A program made the position numbers and the translations under genes. 32,002 bases of DNA from Bacillus nakamurai (GTDB taxonomy: Bacteria > Bacillota > Bacilli > Bacillales > Bacillaceae). The notes beneath the pieces were generated by a model, which did no database searches, had not been told where the DNA came from, and was given only the letters and a program-made list of their open reading frames with translations. Of the stretch, positions 6,838 through 15,144 are shown in pieces; position 1 is the first letter of the stretch, and each line of letters starts with the position of its first letter. The stretch is from positions 1 to 32,002 of the forward strand of contig NZ_LSAZ01000012.1 of assembly GCF_001584325.1 (NCBI RefSeq). The letters run 5' to 3'.

Positions 6838-9800
6838 TTAATAAACCCCCTCCGCTTGAAAAAGAGCCGCCAGGCTGTCGTAAGAGTCTTCCAGTGATTG
6901 GGTGATAGCCTTTGAAATATCAGTTTCAACTTCTGCACTCCCGCCCTCAACTTTTACATTGATAGACGGGTTGAATGTAATATTTACAGACGTTCCACCG
7001 CCGCTGCTTGCTGCTTTTTCTGGCGTATATCCAGTTTCAGCCCCAAGCTCTTTGCCAAGCGCTGCATACATTCCTAGTGATTGATTCCGGTAACGCGGCT
7101 CAGTCGTGATGACGTATTCACGCCAGCCGTTTTCCCCGAGTGCCGCAACCTGCGGGCTATTGATTACGCCGCCTGTCGCATATCCTCTGTACGGCCCGCC
7201 GTGCGCCATTGACACCAGGCCGGGATGCTTCATGATGCCGCCGTATCTGCTGTTCAGATAGTTAATTGCCGCTAGGATTTGGTCAACAGGATTTTTAATA
7301 TTTCCGTGCCCTGGCTCTTTGTGGGCGTTAAAGGTGCTTGGGATGAACTGCATTAATCCCTGTGACGGGTGGCCGGCTTTTGCATTGGAATCCCAATTGT
7401 TAACAACATTGGGGTTACCGCCGGATTCTTTCATGGCGATTGTTTCTAGTGCTCCCGCATATTCAGGGCCCAATCCTTTAATATTCAGAGCTTGAGCAAC
7501 CCATTTTTTTACCGCTTTGCTCCCGCCACCAGAAAAACTACCGGCGTAGCTGGACATTTTCCCTTTAATAAAGCCTACAGCCTTATCTTTGATAAAAGAG
7601 AATGCGCCTTTTGCAAAATCACCAAAAACTCCCGGCATTGACGGCGCCGATACTCCCATCTTCTCCAAAACTTTATTTAATAGTTTTGAAGGATGCCCTA
7701 TATAATCAAAGACATCTAAAGCCACATCTTTCACCTTACTGGCCGCGGCCTTCGCCCCATTCCATGCCTTCGTTAAGAAATTGCCGCCGCCTGTACCTTT
7801 TGCATAGGCTGGCAACATAGACATCATTTGTTTTGTTTGTTTTCCAGAGAGTACCTCCGTCCCTTTTGGAAGATTCATAACAGTATCAGTTGCCGGGCTC
7901 AATCCCATATGCCCGCTTGGCGTCCTATAAAGTTCAGGACCCGCATTTGACCCTTTTCCGTCTCCGAGAATGGCAGGGCCACCAGGGTGAGCGCCAGTAC
8001 CATGCGCATATTTAGGCACCTTAAAATGCTCTGGTTTCCAGAGTGGGATTTCTGGAACGTGAATGGCCTTTAAAACGGTATTAATCCCGCCGACAACGCC
8101 GTTTACAGCATCCGCCATTTTATCGGTCATTGAGTTACCGAGCGAGGTTATTCCGCTCAAAGCGTGCTTTGCCATACTCTTGATTCCGTCACCCATTTTC
8201 CCCGGTAACGCCTTCGCACTCTCGACTATATCTGAAAATTTGTCTGTAACTTTCTTCCATAGGCCGTGAGCTAAATCGCCCACTTTATTTTTGATATAAG
8301 TCCATCCTTTGATAATTCCATCAGCCGAATTTGATACTAATTTAGTCACCATACCGACCGCGCTAGAAAAAATCTGCTTCACGCCGTCCCACATCATGCG
8401 GAAATTACCGGTGAAAAGCCCTTTGAAAACCGTAACAATGCCCATAATTATACCTATCGCCCCTTGAATAATGGCGATAATGTTTGTTAGGGCAGTCTGT
8501 ACAATGATCAGCACGACAGGAAAAACCGCATTTATGATGTTCAGAATAAACTGGATCGCTGGAATTACAACCGTGGTAATGATATTTGCCAAGGCTTGCA
8601 GATTCGCAACGACCAACGGAAGAACCGCCTGAATAATCTGTACGATCTGCGGAAAGACCTGCTGGACTACCTGAATTAAAATTGGTAATGCTGCCTGCGC
8701 AAGCTGCAAAATAATATTTGCTGCTAACGTAAGAAGCTGGGCGACTACCGGGAGGACCGCCAGAATGACCTGCCCTATGATCGGAAACACTTGTTGCACC
8801 GCCGTTAAAATTAACGGCAGGATTTGGATGGCAATTTGTCCGATTGTTGAGCCGAGTAACTGGATCAATTGAACCACAATCGGCAGAGCCTGCTGGATGA
8901 TATTCATAATCAACGGAAAGGCCATTTGAATTGTCTGAACCAGAATCGGTAGAACGGTCTGGATTATCGTAACGATAACCCCTGAAAAGCTGCCGATTAA
9001 TTGAATGATGATCGGTAAGACCGCATTTATCACGCTTAGAATGACTGGAAAAACAGTTTGGAATCCCTGAACAAGTAAAGGCAGAATCGCGCTGACAATC
9101 TGCAATACACTTGTCATCAATTGACCTGAAACCTGCATCCACGCGGTTAATAACTGCTGGATCAACGGAATTAATTGTGGGCCAATCGTTGAAAGTGTTT
9201 GTGAAACCGCTGCCGCTAAAAGAACAAGATTTCCCGCAAGTTGAATGAACGTCTGTTGCATTTGACCAGCTAATTGCTGAAATTGCGGTGTCAGTTGTGC
9301 TACCAGTTGACCGAAAACCTGCTGTACTGTCGTGATAATCGGTTGAATGGCCGTAAATACCGTTGTAAGAACAGATTGAACAGTCGCCCAGGCCGAATGA
9401 ATTGCATTGCTGACAACTTGGTTTGCATCTTTCAAACGATACAAATATCCGGCAAAACTAAGGATCGCCCCAATTGCTATTCCTATCGGTCCGGTGACTC
9501 CCAAGAAAGAAAGACCAATCGACGCAATTATAGGCGCAATTATTGACACAATCCCTTGAAAGCTTGATAAACCAATCTTGAGTTGATTCATGAAGCCTTT
9601 AATAAAGCTGTTCAACCCTTCGGTTAATCCCTTTCCGAAAAAGTCGGTTACTCGTTTTCCTGCATTCTGAACAAATGAGGAAACAGTATCAACTGCCGTT
9701 TTGTAAGCTGCCTCAATCCCAGCGACTAAATGAGGATGCGACTCGCCCAACCGATCCCATAATTTTAAGGATTCGGCTTGCATCTTATGAATTGCGGATA

Positions 9801-11463
9801 CAGCAACCTTTTGTGAATCCTCAAAGCCTTTCATAAATGCAGGTTTAAGCCCCTGTACCTCTTTAATCATGGTATGGAAGGCACTGACTACCGCAGTTTT
9901 TCCGGTATCCGCAAAACGCTTCATGGCATCCGTAGCCGGTTTGAATCGCTCTTGAAGCTTGTCAAAATTCTTGTAAAGCATATAAATGCCTGTTACAAGC
10001 AAGACAATTGAGCCGGCGACTACATAGACTGTCCCGGACATGGCAGCAAGCCCCGTTACCACCGGACCAATAAACATCCAAAGGCTGCTGAGAGCCCCAA
10101 GGAACCCATTAAGTAACCCCACTCCTATTGCCAAGGGCGATAAAAGCAGGGTTAAAACAGGGATGAGCAATAAAAATCCTTGGATCATTTTCGCCAGCAC
10201 TGGGTGAGCTTTGTTGAACTGAATGATCATCTTTCCAATTGCGGTAACGACTTTATAAATTGACATGGCAACGGTTCCGAATACTTCAAGGGCCGGCTGA
10301 ATGGCTTTTAGAAGAGTGCTACACATCTGTTCCCAAGCCTTCGAATAACCGGGAACGGTCTGTGTGGCCGCCTTATGTAGCCCTTGGAATAGGAAAAAGT
10401 TTGTGAAGGCCGCGCCAAGCGCTACCATCTGAAAACGCATATACCCCTGTGTAATCATGCCTGTCATATCTTGAAGCTGTTTCATATTTGCGGTAGGCCC
10501 GAGCATCTTCAAGGCCAAATGTGCCGCAGTTCCCTGCTTCGCCATATTTTCAAGGGTATTTGATACGGCAAGCCCCGCCTTGTTGACTTGGTATAACGGG
10601 TTTGCCATCCTGTCATAATTGGCAGCGATCTTTTCCGATTGTGTTGACATTGCCATAATCGTACCGATGGACTGCAACATGCTCATGCGCATCATTTTAT
10701 TGTTTTTGATCATGTTGTCAGTAACTGCTTTATGTTCCCGGCCTAGCCTGTACACTTCATCCATGAACTGTTCATTTGTCCCGGTCCAGTTGTCCATTTC
10801 TTGGCCTAACTGAAAGAAGCCATACCTTGCCCGTATAAGCTCATTACGGAAACCGTTCATTCCGTATCTTTCCTCGTACCAAGCCCGGCGCATTTCATTG
10901 ACCATTTGAATAGTATCTGCTTCAAGTCCGCGTGTTGAGCCGCGCAAAAAGTCCATTTCCCGCCCATAATAACGCATACCCCTGTAATCAGGTGCAGGCA
11001 TGGCCGCCGTGCTTTGTGATGATCCTCCGTTAACCCGGCGCATGTCCACGTTATGCAAATTGTTTCGCAGCCTATCAACTTGATCATTTGCATTGTTCAA
11101 TGATGAGTGATCAACGTCGATGCTCACGCGTGACGGTATATTTTGCACTAACCTGTTCGTTTGTTGAATGGTCCGGTTCAGACTTTCCACATGAGAAGTC
11201 ATAAGGTCAAATGCGGGGCCAAGATTTTCAATTGTCCGCGCAGCAGTTTGCAGCGAAGAACTGTCCAGAATCATACTCATATTTCTGAATCTTCGCTGCT
11301 CCCTGTGCATATTGGACATTTGCGTGCGCATTTGAGAAAAATGGCCGGCCGCATTATCTGTATGATCAACAAGTCTATCAATCTGGCGATTTGCTCGTTC
11401 AAGAGGGGAGGTGTCAACGTTTAATTCCACATCAATATGCGTACTCCGCAAAGCGTCTGTCAA
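6838..11463 (-). CDS. xkdO: Tail tape measure protein with lytic transglycosylase domain (XkdO-like)
   Basis: The protein has 1541 residues from a TTG start at 11463, with AAGGGGGG 8 bases before it. The N-terminal region is helical and polar. About 390-470 is hydrophobic and probably membrane-active. About 690-1015 is a hydrophobic repeat region: 11-residue units of the form hxPhhxxhhQx, where h is I, L, V or F. From about 1325 to 1420 there is a soluble lytic transglycosylase-type fold (LETIAMKESGGNPNVVNN, with probable catalytic Glu near 1346, then GLMQFIPSTFNAH and AAINYLNSRYGG). Tape measures set tail length and leave the tail during DNA injection; the transglycosylase would open the cell wall. 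It is the largest gene here, between the chaperone and xkdP. Confidence 0.95.
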   Translation of the reverse strand: MTDALRSTHIDVELNVDTSPLERANRQIDRLVDHTDNAAGHFSQMRTQMSNMHREQRRFRNMSMILDSSSLQTAARTIENLGPAFDLMTSHVESLNRTIQQTNRLVQNIPSRVSIDVDHSSLNNANDQVDRLRNNLHNVDMRRVNGGSSQSTAAMPAPDYRGMRYYGREMDFLRGSTRGLEADTIQMVNEMRRAWYEERYGMNGFRNELIRARYGFFQLGQEMDNWTGTNEQFMDEVYRLGREHKAVTDNMIKNNKMMRMSMLQSIGTIMAMSTQSEKIAANYDRMANPLYQVNKAGLAVSNTLENMAKQGTAAHLALKMLGPTANMKQLQDMTGMITQGYMRFQMVALGAAFTNFFLFQGLHKAATQTVPGYSKAWEQMCSTLLKAIQPALEVFGTVAMSIYKVVTAIGKMIIQFNKAHPVLAKMIQGFLLLIPVLTLLLSPLAIGVGLLNGFLGALSSLWMFIGPVVTGLAAMSGTVYVVAGSIVLLVTGIYMLYKNFDKLQERFKPATDAMKRFADTGKTAVVSAFHTMIKEVQGLKPAFMKGFEDSQKVAVSAIHKMQAESLKLWDRLGESHPHLVAGIEAAYKTAVDTVSSFVQNAGKRVTDFFGKGLTEGLNSFIKGFMNQLKIGLSSFQGIVSIIAPIIASIGLSFLGVTGPIGIAIGAILSFAGYLYRLKDANQVVSNAIHSAWATVQSVLTTVFTAIQPIITTVQQVFGQLVAQLTPQFQQLAGQMQQTFIQLAGNLVLLAAAVSQTLSTIGPQLIPLIQQLLTAWMQVSGQLMTSVLQIVSAILPLLVQGFQTVFPVILSVINAVLPIIIQLIGSFSGVIVTIIQTVLPILVQTIQMAFPLIMNIIQQALPIVVQLIQLLGSTIGQIAIQILPLILTAVQQVFPIIGQVILAVLPVVAQLLTLAANIILQLAQAALPILIQVVQQVFPQIVQIIQAVLPLVVANLQALANIITTVVIPAIQFILNIINAVFPVVLIIVQTALTNIIAIIQGAIGIIMGIVTVFKGLFTGNFRMMWDGVKQIFSSAVGMVTKLVSNSADGIIKGWTYIKNKVGDLAHGLWKKVTDKFSDIVESAKALPGKMGDGIKSMAKHALSGITSLGNSMTDKMADAVNGVVGGINTVLKAIHVPEIPLWKPEHFKVPKYAHGTGAHPGGPAILGDGKGSNAGPELYRTPSGHMGLSPATDTVMNLPKGTEVLSGKQTKQMMSMLPAYAKGTGGGNFLTKAWNGAKAAASKVKDVALDVFDYIGHPSKLLNKVLEKMGVSAPSMPGVFGDFAKGAFSFIKDKAVGFIKGKMSSYAGSFSGGGSKAVKKWVAQALNIKGLGPEYAGALETIAMKESGGNPNVVNNWDSNAKAGHPSQGLMQFIPSTFNAHKEPGHGNIKNPVDQILAAINYLNSRYGGIMKHPGLVSMAHGGPYRGYATGGVINSPQVAALGENGWREYVITTEPRYRNQSLGMYAALGKELGAETGYTPEKAASSGGGTSVNITFNPSINVKVEGGSAEVETDISKAITQSLEDSYDSLAALFQAEGVY

Positions 11464-11476
11464 CGTTTAACCCCCC

Positions 11477-11638
11477 TTATTTCTTTTTGTTTCGTTTGTT
11501 TTCTTCGGCCAGGTGAATGTCCAAAGCTGCATTGGCTTCGAGTAACGTATCGAGGTCCATAGCTGCAACCTCTGTGAAAGAAAACTTCTCAGACATCACG
11601 AGCCGATACATAGGCCAGTTGTCACTCGCCTTCTTTTT
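11477..11638 (-). CDS. Second-frame extension of the tail assembly chaperone, made by frameshift
   Basis: After the XkdN-like frame enters its run of five A (11634-11638), another frame is open to a TAA at 11477. It encodes about 53 residues: KKASDNWPMYRLVMSEKFSFTE, then MDLDTLLEANAALDIHLAEENKRNKKK. It has no ribosome site of its own; the first in-frame ATG is at 11611 and lacks upstream purines. Position (between XkdN and tape measure), size and charge fit the T part of G/GT-type tail chaperones. PBSX has a small gene at this place too. The frame relation requires +1 or -2 slippage, not the lambda -1 type. Confidence 0.7.
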   Translation of the reverse strand, partial: KKKASDNWPMYRLVMSEKFSFTEVAAMDLDTLLEANAALDIHLAEENKRNKKK

Positions 11639-11918
11639 GTAGAACTGTTTCGGCTTCGGTTTCGGCGTTAAGAAAGGTCTGAACCTCTTTCATCAGCTCA
11701 AGGAAACCAGGTTTCTTATCAAAATAGTCATAGCTTACTTTCGGTTCAACAACTACTTCTTTCATGTACAGTTCATACAGTTTCGCAGACGAAAACATCC
11801 CTGTATTGATATTAATAGCCTCATCGTTAAATTCAATTGAACGACGTGTTCCTGGGTGTTGAAGAGTGTACTCAGTTCCTTGGATAGTTACTTTCTTTTG
11901 TTTACCGAATTTTGACAT
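11622..11918 (-). CDS. xkdN: XkdN-like tail assembly chaperone
   Basis: The start is the ATG at 11918 with GGAGGG 8 bases upstream, giving 98 residues. The frame is open further up to 12008, but that stretch encodes a lysine-rich run, contains a terminator hairpin and has no ribosome site. VTIQGTEYTLQHPGTRRSIEFND, the MFSSAKLYELYMKEVVVEPK helix and the FLELMKEVQTFLN ending fit the XkdN/gpG group, which coats the tape measure while the tube polymerises. Its 3' end holds the slippery A run that links it to the downstream frame, so a minor longer product is expected. Confidence 0.8.
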   Translation of the reverse strand: MSKFGKQKKVTIQGTEYTLQHPGTRRSIEFNDEAININTGMFSSAKLYELYMKEVVVEPKVSYDYFDKKPGFLELMKEVQTFLNAETEAETVLQKEGE

Positions 11919-11954
11919 AGGTTTTCCCTCCGATTGTTTGGTTTGCATATATTG

Positions 11955-11982
11955 AAAAGCAGCCCGAGTGGACTGCTTTTTT
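11955..11982 (-). terminator. Intrinsic terminator or attenuator between tail tube and chaperone genes
   Basis: On the minus strand AAAAGCAGTCC and GGGCTGCTTTT form an 11-bp stem (one G-T pair) around the 4-base loop ACTC, followed by TTTTCAATAT. On the plus strand the same hairpin is followed by six T. In the tail operon it would lower transcription after the highly expressed tube gene. Confidence 0.65.
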
Positions 11983-12018
11983 GCATTTGATTTTTTTCTT
12001 TTCGACATGATTAATACC

Positions 12019-12414
12019 TTACTGCTCTAAAACTGTATAATCGAAGACTTGAATTTCAAATTCACGATCTCCGATTTCGTCACTGAATTCTGCATCAGCA
12101 GGCTTTTTTACCATGGCTTCAGTGCCGCCGATTTTCTCCTGTCCACCAGTAACCCAGATAGGAAATGTTTTGGCCGTGTTTGCCAATCCATTTAAATAAG
12201 GCACAAACGGCGAACCCATGGACAGAGTAAGCGTAATTGTGCCTAACGGATTATTTTTGGTTGCAACGCTCACATCACCTTTAGCGCTGACTTTTGTTGA
12301 AAACTTTTCTTCGTCTTTTGCACATGAAACCATGGTACCCTCTGAATAACCAGTAACGATTTTCCCGTCGATATTCGTGTTGACCTCGTTCGCATCATAA
12401 ACATAAGCAGCCAT
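12019..12414 (-). CDS. Tail tube protein (DUF3277-like)
   Basis: The protein has 131 residues from an ATG at 12414 behind AAAGGGGGAG. AAYVYDANEVNTNIDGKIVTGYSEGTMVSCAKDEEKFSTKVSAKGDV and NPLGTITLTLSMGSPFVPYLNGL fit the DUF3277 group, whose beta-sandwich rings stack to form the tube inside contractile sheaths. It lies directly after the sheath gene (16 bp gap). It is followed by a terminator-like hairpin, consistent with high dosage compared with the chaperone. It does not resemble PBSX XkdM, which is one sign of a mosaic tail. Confidence 0.85.
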   Translation of the reverse strand: MAAYVYDANEVNTNIDGKIVTGYSEGTMVSCAKDEEKFSTKVSAKGDVSVATKNNPLGTITLTLSMGSPFVPYLNGLANTAKTFPIWVTGGQEKIGGTEAMVKKPADAEFSDEIGDREFEIQVFDYTVLEQ

Positions 12415-12430
12415 TGACTATTCTCCCCCT

Positions 12431-13465
12431 TTAGATTGAAATTTCGCCTGTAATTGAGGCGGAATGAACCGCACCAGCTAATTCGAACGTGAAAGAAAGG
12501 CCGTCATACACGCGATTTTTTCTGTTCTCGTCTGATACTTCAGAGCGTTTTTTTGTGCTGATGGTATAAACGGGCATGCCGTCTTCATCAGAAGCGACAA
12601 TCCCATTTGAAAAGGCTTTTTGAAGTACATTCGTAACCTGTACACTTAACAATGAAAAACCGGCATTCGAAAACGGGATTTTACCGTTATTTGAGAATGC
12701 CGATTGAATGGATGTTTCAATATTCAATTTCACCCAGTCTTTGCCGTGTAGGACGTCAATGTATTCACCTGAAGCAGTAATGCCCTCTGACGTCTCACTG
12801 TGGCCCGCTTTGCTCACGTAGGCGATAGCTCCCTCTTTGTGGAGCTTTTGAAGCTCGTCCGCTTTCAAGTCTTGCGGGGTAACGCCCACAATGTTTTTGA
12901 ACTTCCAAGTAACTGAACCCACTGTCAGGGAGCCGACGGCACCAACCAGCCCGGCGTCTGGATGCTCGCTTGTTATCGGATGATAAAAAACGATTGTCCG
13001 GTCCTTTCCGGTATAGGAAGATACTTCTTCCCGGTCTGTTACTTGCAGGACAAGAAACTTATATGACTTTTCTTCCATTGCCTTTGCAGCTTCCAACTTC
13101 TCGTCTGCTGTTGCATCAGCGAGAATGAGGAAGTGCCAATCATTATCAAAATACTCGTCAAAAGCATTCCGAATTGTAAATGTGGAAGCAGCTCCCGCTC
13201 CGTCACTTCCCCCGGTTTCCGGATCGCCTCCGTAAGTACCAATGGCAACCTTTGACGGAGCGTTGTCGCCCTGCGCATAAATGGCAGCAGCCTTTTTATA
13301 TGCGGGTGTTCCTTCTGCGTAATCCGCTTTGACAGCTTCTAATGAGCCGTATTCCTTATATGTGTTGTGCCCGGCAACCTTCGAGAGAATAAGGGGTGTC
13401 CCTAATCCTTTGAGGTTCGACGGTTTCACCAGGTCAATTTTGACCGTTACATCACTAAGTGGCAT
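12431..13465 (-). CDS. Contractile tail sheath protein (DUF3383-like)
   Basis: The protein has 344 residues from an ATG at 13465 behind AGGAGGT. KPSNLKGLGTPLILSKVAGHNTYKEYGSLEAVKADY, then AAAIYAQGDNAPSKVAIGTYGG, and a long middle domain with FDNDWHFLILADATADEKLEAAKAMEEK are the N-terminal and central patterns of DUF3383 sheath proteins. The C-terminal end (RKNRVYDGLSFTFELAGAVHSASITGEISI) makes the inner layer that grips the tube. It is shorter than the T4 or PBSX sheath, as usual for this group. The tube gene follows directly. Confidence 0.9.
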   Translation of the reverse strand: MPLSDVTVKIDLVKPSNLKGLGTPLILSKVAGHNTYKEYGSLEAVKADYAEGTPAYKKAAAIYAQGDNAPSKVAIGTYGGDPETGGSDGAGAASTFTIRNAFDEYFDNDWHFLILADATADEKLEAAKAMEEKSYKFLVLQVTDREEVSSYTGKDRTIVFYHPITSEHPDAGLVGAVGSLTVGSVTWKFKNIVGVTPQDLKADELQKLHKEGAIAYVSKAGHSETSEGITASGEYIDVLHGKDWVKLNIETSIQSAFSNNGKIPFSNAGFSLLSVQVTNVLQKAFSNGIVASDEDGMPVYTISTKKRSEVSDENRKNRVYDGLSFTFELAGAVHSASITGEISI

Positions 13466-13470
13466 GTGTA

Positions 13471-13941
13471 TTAACCTCCTGTGTTTTCTATTTGTGCGGA
13501 ATCAAAATACTCCGCATTTGACTCGCCATAAGTGGCGCGCGTTCTAAGACGCATATCGAAGCCGTGGCGGCGTTCTGTGTCTATCGTGATAAAAGTATCC
13601 CGATTACCGAAGCCGTCGTTTCTCACCCACGCTAGACCATTGTCATGAAGCTTTTGCCGGGCGTCGGCTGTTTTGAAATAAGAGGCAGTTTCTTGAGCAA
13701 GGGAAATGACTTCAATGTGATTGTTGGAAATCCACGTAAAAGAAAAAACCAGCTCAATGTCTTCCGTTAACACTCCTTGTTCCTCAATGCCCCTGTGTTG
13801 CGGCAAATATGGAGAAGTGACGGTATACGTGCAAAAAGGATATACAGGCTGTTTACCTGTCCCGTTTGCTTCGATAACGACATGGCCGGTTTTCTCTTTA
13901 ATCATTCCGAGAACCGTTCTAATTATGCTGCTGTAGTCCAT
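13471..13941 (-). CDS. Neck or tail terminator protein (LIC_12616 type)
   Basis: The protein has 156 residues from an ATG at 13941, overlapping the upstream gene by 23 bp with GGTGAG upstream. PVYPFCTYTVTSPYLPQ, then the ELVFSFTWISNNHIEVISLAQETASYF helix-strand section and NRDTFITIDTERRHGFDMRLRTRATY match the neck-terminator family that precedes DUF3383 sheaths. These proteins cap the tail tube and join it to the head connector. The gene stops 5 bp before the sheath start. Assigned by pattern and position. Confidence 0.8.
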   Translation of the reverse strand: MDYSSIIRTVLGMIKEKTGHVVIEANGTGKQPVYPFCTYTVTSPYLPQHRGIEEQGVLTEDIELVFSFTWISNNHIEVISLAQETASYFKTADARQKLHDNGLAWVRNDGFGNRDTFITIDTERRHGFDMRLRTRATYGESNAEYFDSAQIENTGG

Positions 13942-14287
13942 CTGAATTGCTCACCGCCTTTAAGATATAGCTGTTGAAATCGGCATATGTCCCGTACGGC
14001 GTCATTGCTTCAACATCAAAAGTTACACCATCAAAAAGCACTTGAGCTTTCATAGGTATTTCTTTTTTGAAGTATAGTTGCCTGTCCATGACCGTAAGCC
14101 GTCCGCCAGATTGATAAATTAATTGCGCCTGCAAAGGGACTACGGCGCCTCTTTCTTCCGACTTTTCGGGCTGGCCTTCTACCCATTTTCCGAGATCGTC
14201 ATAAAACCCCTCAGACGCCGGGAGCAACAATGTAAAATCAACGCTGTATTTCTCAATCAGTTCCCCGAACTGAAAATGATTTTTCAT
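13919..14287 (-). CDS. Head-tail joining protein (XkdH/YqbH-like)
   Basis: The protein has 122 residues. Its ATG at 14287 shares its A with the upstream TAA (TAATG). It is beta-rich: YSVDFTLLLPASEGFYDDLGKWVEGQPEKSEERGAVVPL, LTVMDRQLYFKKEIPMKAQVLFDGVTFDVEAMTPY and TYADFNSYILKAV. This is the usual build of head closure or stopper proteins (SPP1 gp16 and PBSX XkdH class) encoded between the gp6/gp15-like connector and the tail genes. I do not see a motif that fixes its exact family, so the joining role comes mainly from gene order. Confidence 0.6.
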   Translation of the reverse strand: MKNHFQFGELIEKYSVDFTLLLPASEGFYDDLGKWVEGQPEKSEERGAVVPLQAQLIYQSGGRLTVMDRQLYFKKEIPMKAQVLFDGVTFDVEAMTPYGTYADFNSYILKAVSNSDGLQQHN

Positions 14288-14790
14288 TAGCTTTCAACCT
14301 CGTAATCCATAGAACCGATCATTTCCCCAGTATCTACTAACGGATTTGAAGAGCCTTTTTCCTCTGTTGTAAATGGATGATTGGCCGGGCTCCGCAAGTC
14401 TCTTGCATACGTCTGAAGCCGCCCCTTTGCCAGCAGGCCGACCGCGTTCATAATGTCATTAATAGAATCGCCGTTCTCTAGGGCTCTACTGACCAACGAT
14501 TCTACTTCTTGTACAATCTCATCTTCGTTTTCATCCCATCCAGCCCGTAAAAATGACCGTTCAGGGATATTAATAAATTGTGTATCCTTCTTGAGGTACA
14601 GCCCTTTGGCAGCAAGATAGTTCCGCATGCGATCAGTAACAGCAATACGACAGCCGAACTCGTGAACAGCCGCGATCATTTGACGGTCGCCGTCCAGAAT
14701 TCCGACTTTCATCTTTCCAACGGAACTGAGGTTTCTTATGACCTCCGGAATACGGTTATTATCCCGCACCCGTATATTTCGGCGTCCCAT
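14287..14790 (-). CDS. Phage virion morphogenesis / tail completion protein (Mu gpG-like)
   Basis: The protein has 167 residues from an ATG at 14790 with GAGGTGAT upstream. It carries the sequence landmarks of this family: VGILDGDRQMIAAVHEFG near 32-46, NIPERSFLRAGWDENED near 76-90, then GLLAKGRLQTYARDL and the ending NPLVDTGEMIGSMDYEV. These proteins complete the tail end so that it can join the filled head. It shares one base with the next gene. The family is well supported; the exact step it performs is not visible from sequence. Confidence 0.82.
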   Translation of the reverse strand: MGRRNIRVRDNNRIPEVIRNLSSVGKMKVGILDGDRQMIAAVHEFGCRIAVTDRMRNYLAAKGLYLKKDTQFINIPERSFLRAGWDENEDEIVQEVESLVSRALENGDSINDIMNAVGLLAKGRLQTYARDLRSPANHPFTTEEKGSSNPLVDTGEMIGSMDYEVES

Positions 14791-14794
14791 TTGA

Positions 14795-15130
14795 TCACCT
14801 CAATGGTTTAAAACGGATTTTTTTGTATGGCCGGAAAAAATCAAACGCAGGCTTATACCTTACGTCATCCGCCGTGTATGTCTTACTCATTCCGCCAATT
14901 GATTCAGCCTGAACACCTTTCGGGCTGTCCCGATCAATTTCAATCATGAGAGCAATTCCTTTCTTTACGGGGCCCGGTAATGATTCAACTCCATCTGGCC
15001 CCACAAAAGAGTTATTGCACTCTTCCTTAACGAAAGAAATTGCGTCTTTAAGGTCTATTTGTAGCTTTGCATCCTGCGAGGTGTCATCCTCGGGGATTCC
15101 CAGCCGTATTTTTAATTCTGATAGGTCCAT
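14795..15130 (-). CDS. Head-tail connector protein (gp6/gp15-like)
   Basis: The start is the ATG at 15130, with AAAGGA about 10 bases upstream; a longer TTG frame from 15148 overlaps the previous gene. The protein has 111 residues, mostly helical: MDLSELKIRLGIPEDDTSQDAKLQIDLKDAISFVKEECNNSF, then PGPVKKGIALMIEIDRDSP. This matches the all-helical adaptor proteins (HK97 gp6, SPP1 gp15) that form a ring under the portal. The conserved tyrosine/arginine-rich tail (YKPAFDFFRPYKKIRF) is typical. Confidence 0.85.
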   Translation of the reverse strand: MDLSELKIRLGIPEDDTSQDAKLQIDLKDAISFVKEECNNSFVGPDGVESLPGPVKKGIALMIEIDRDSPKGVQAESIGGMSKTYTADDVRYKPAFDFFRPYKKIRFKPLR

Positions 15131-15144
15131 TTCTCTCAGTCCTT

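Noticed and set aside
8405..9142. A 245-codon alternative frame on the minus strand inside the tape measure gene
   Set aside because: It arises from the repetitive, low-complexity coding sequence of the hydrophobic repeats; it has no ribosome site and its product is a Ser/Asp/Cys-rich string without protein character.
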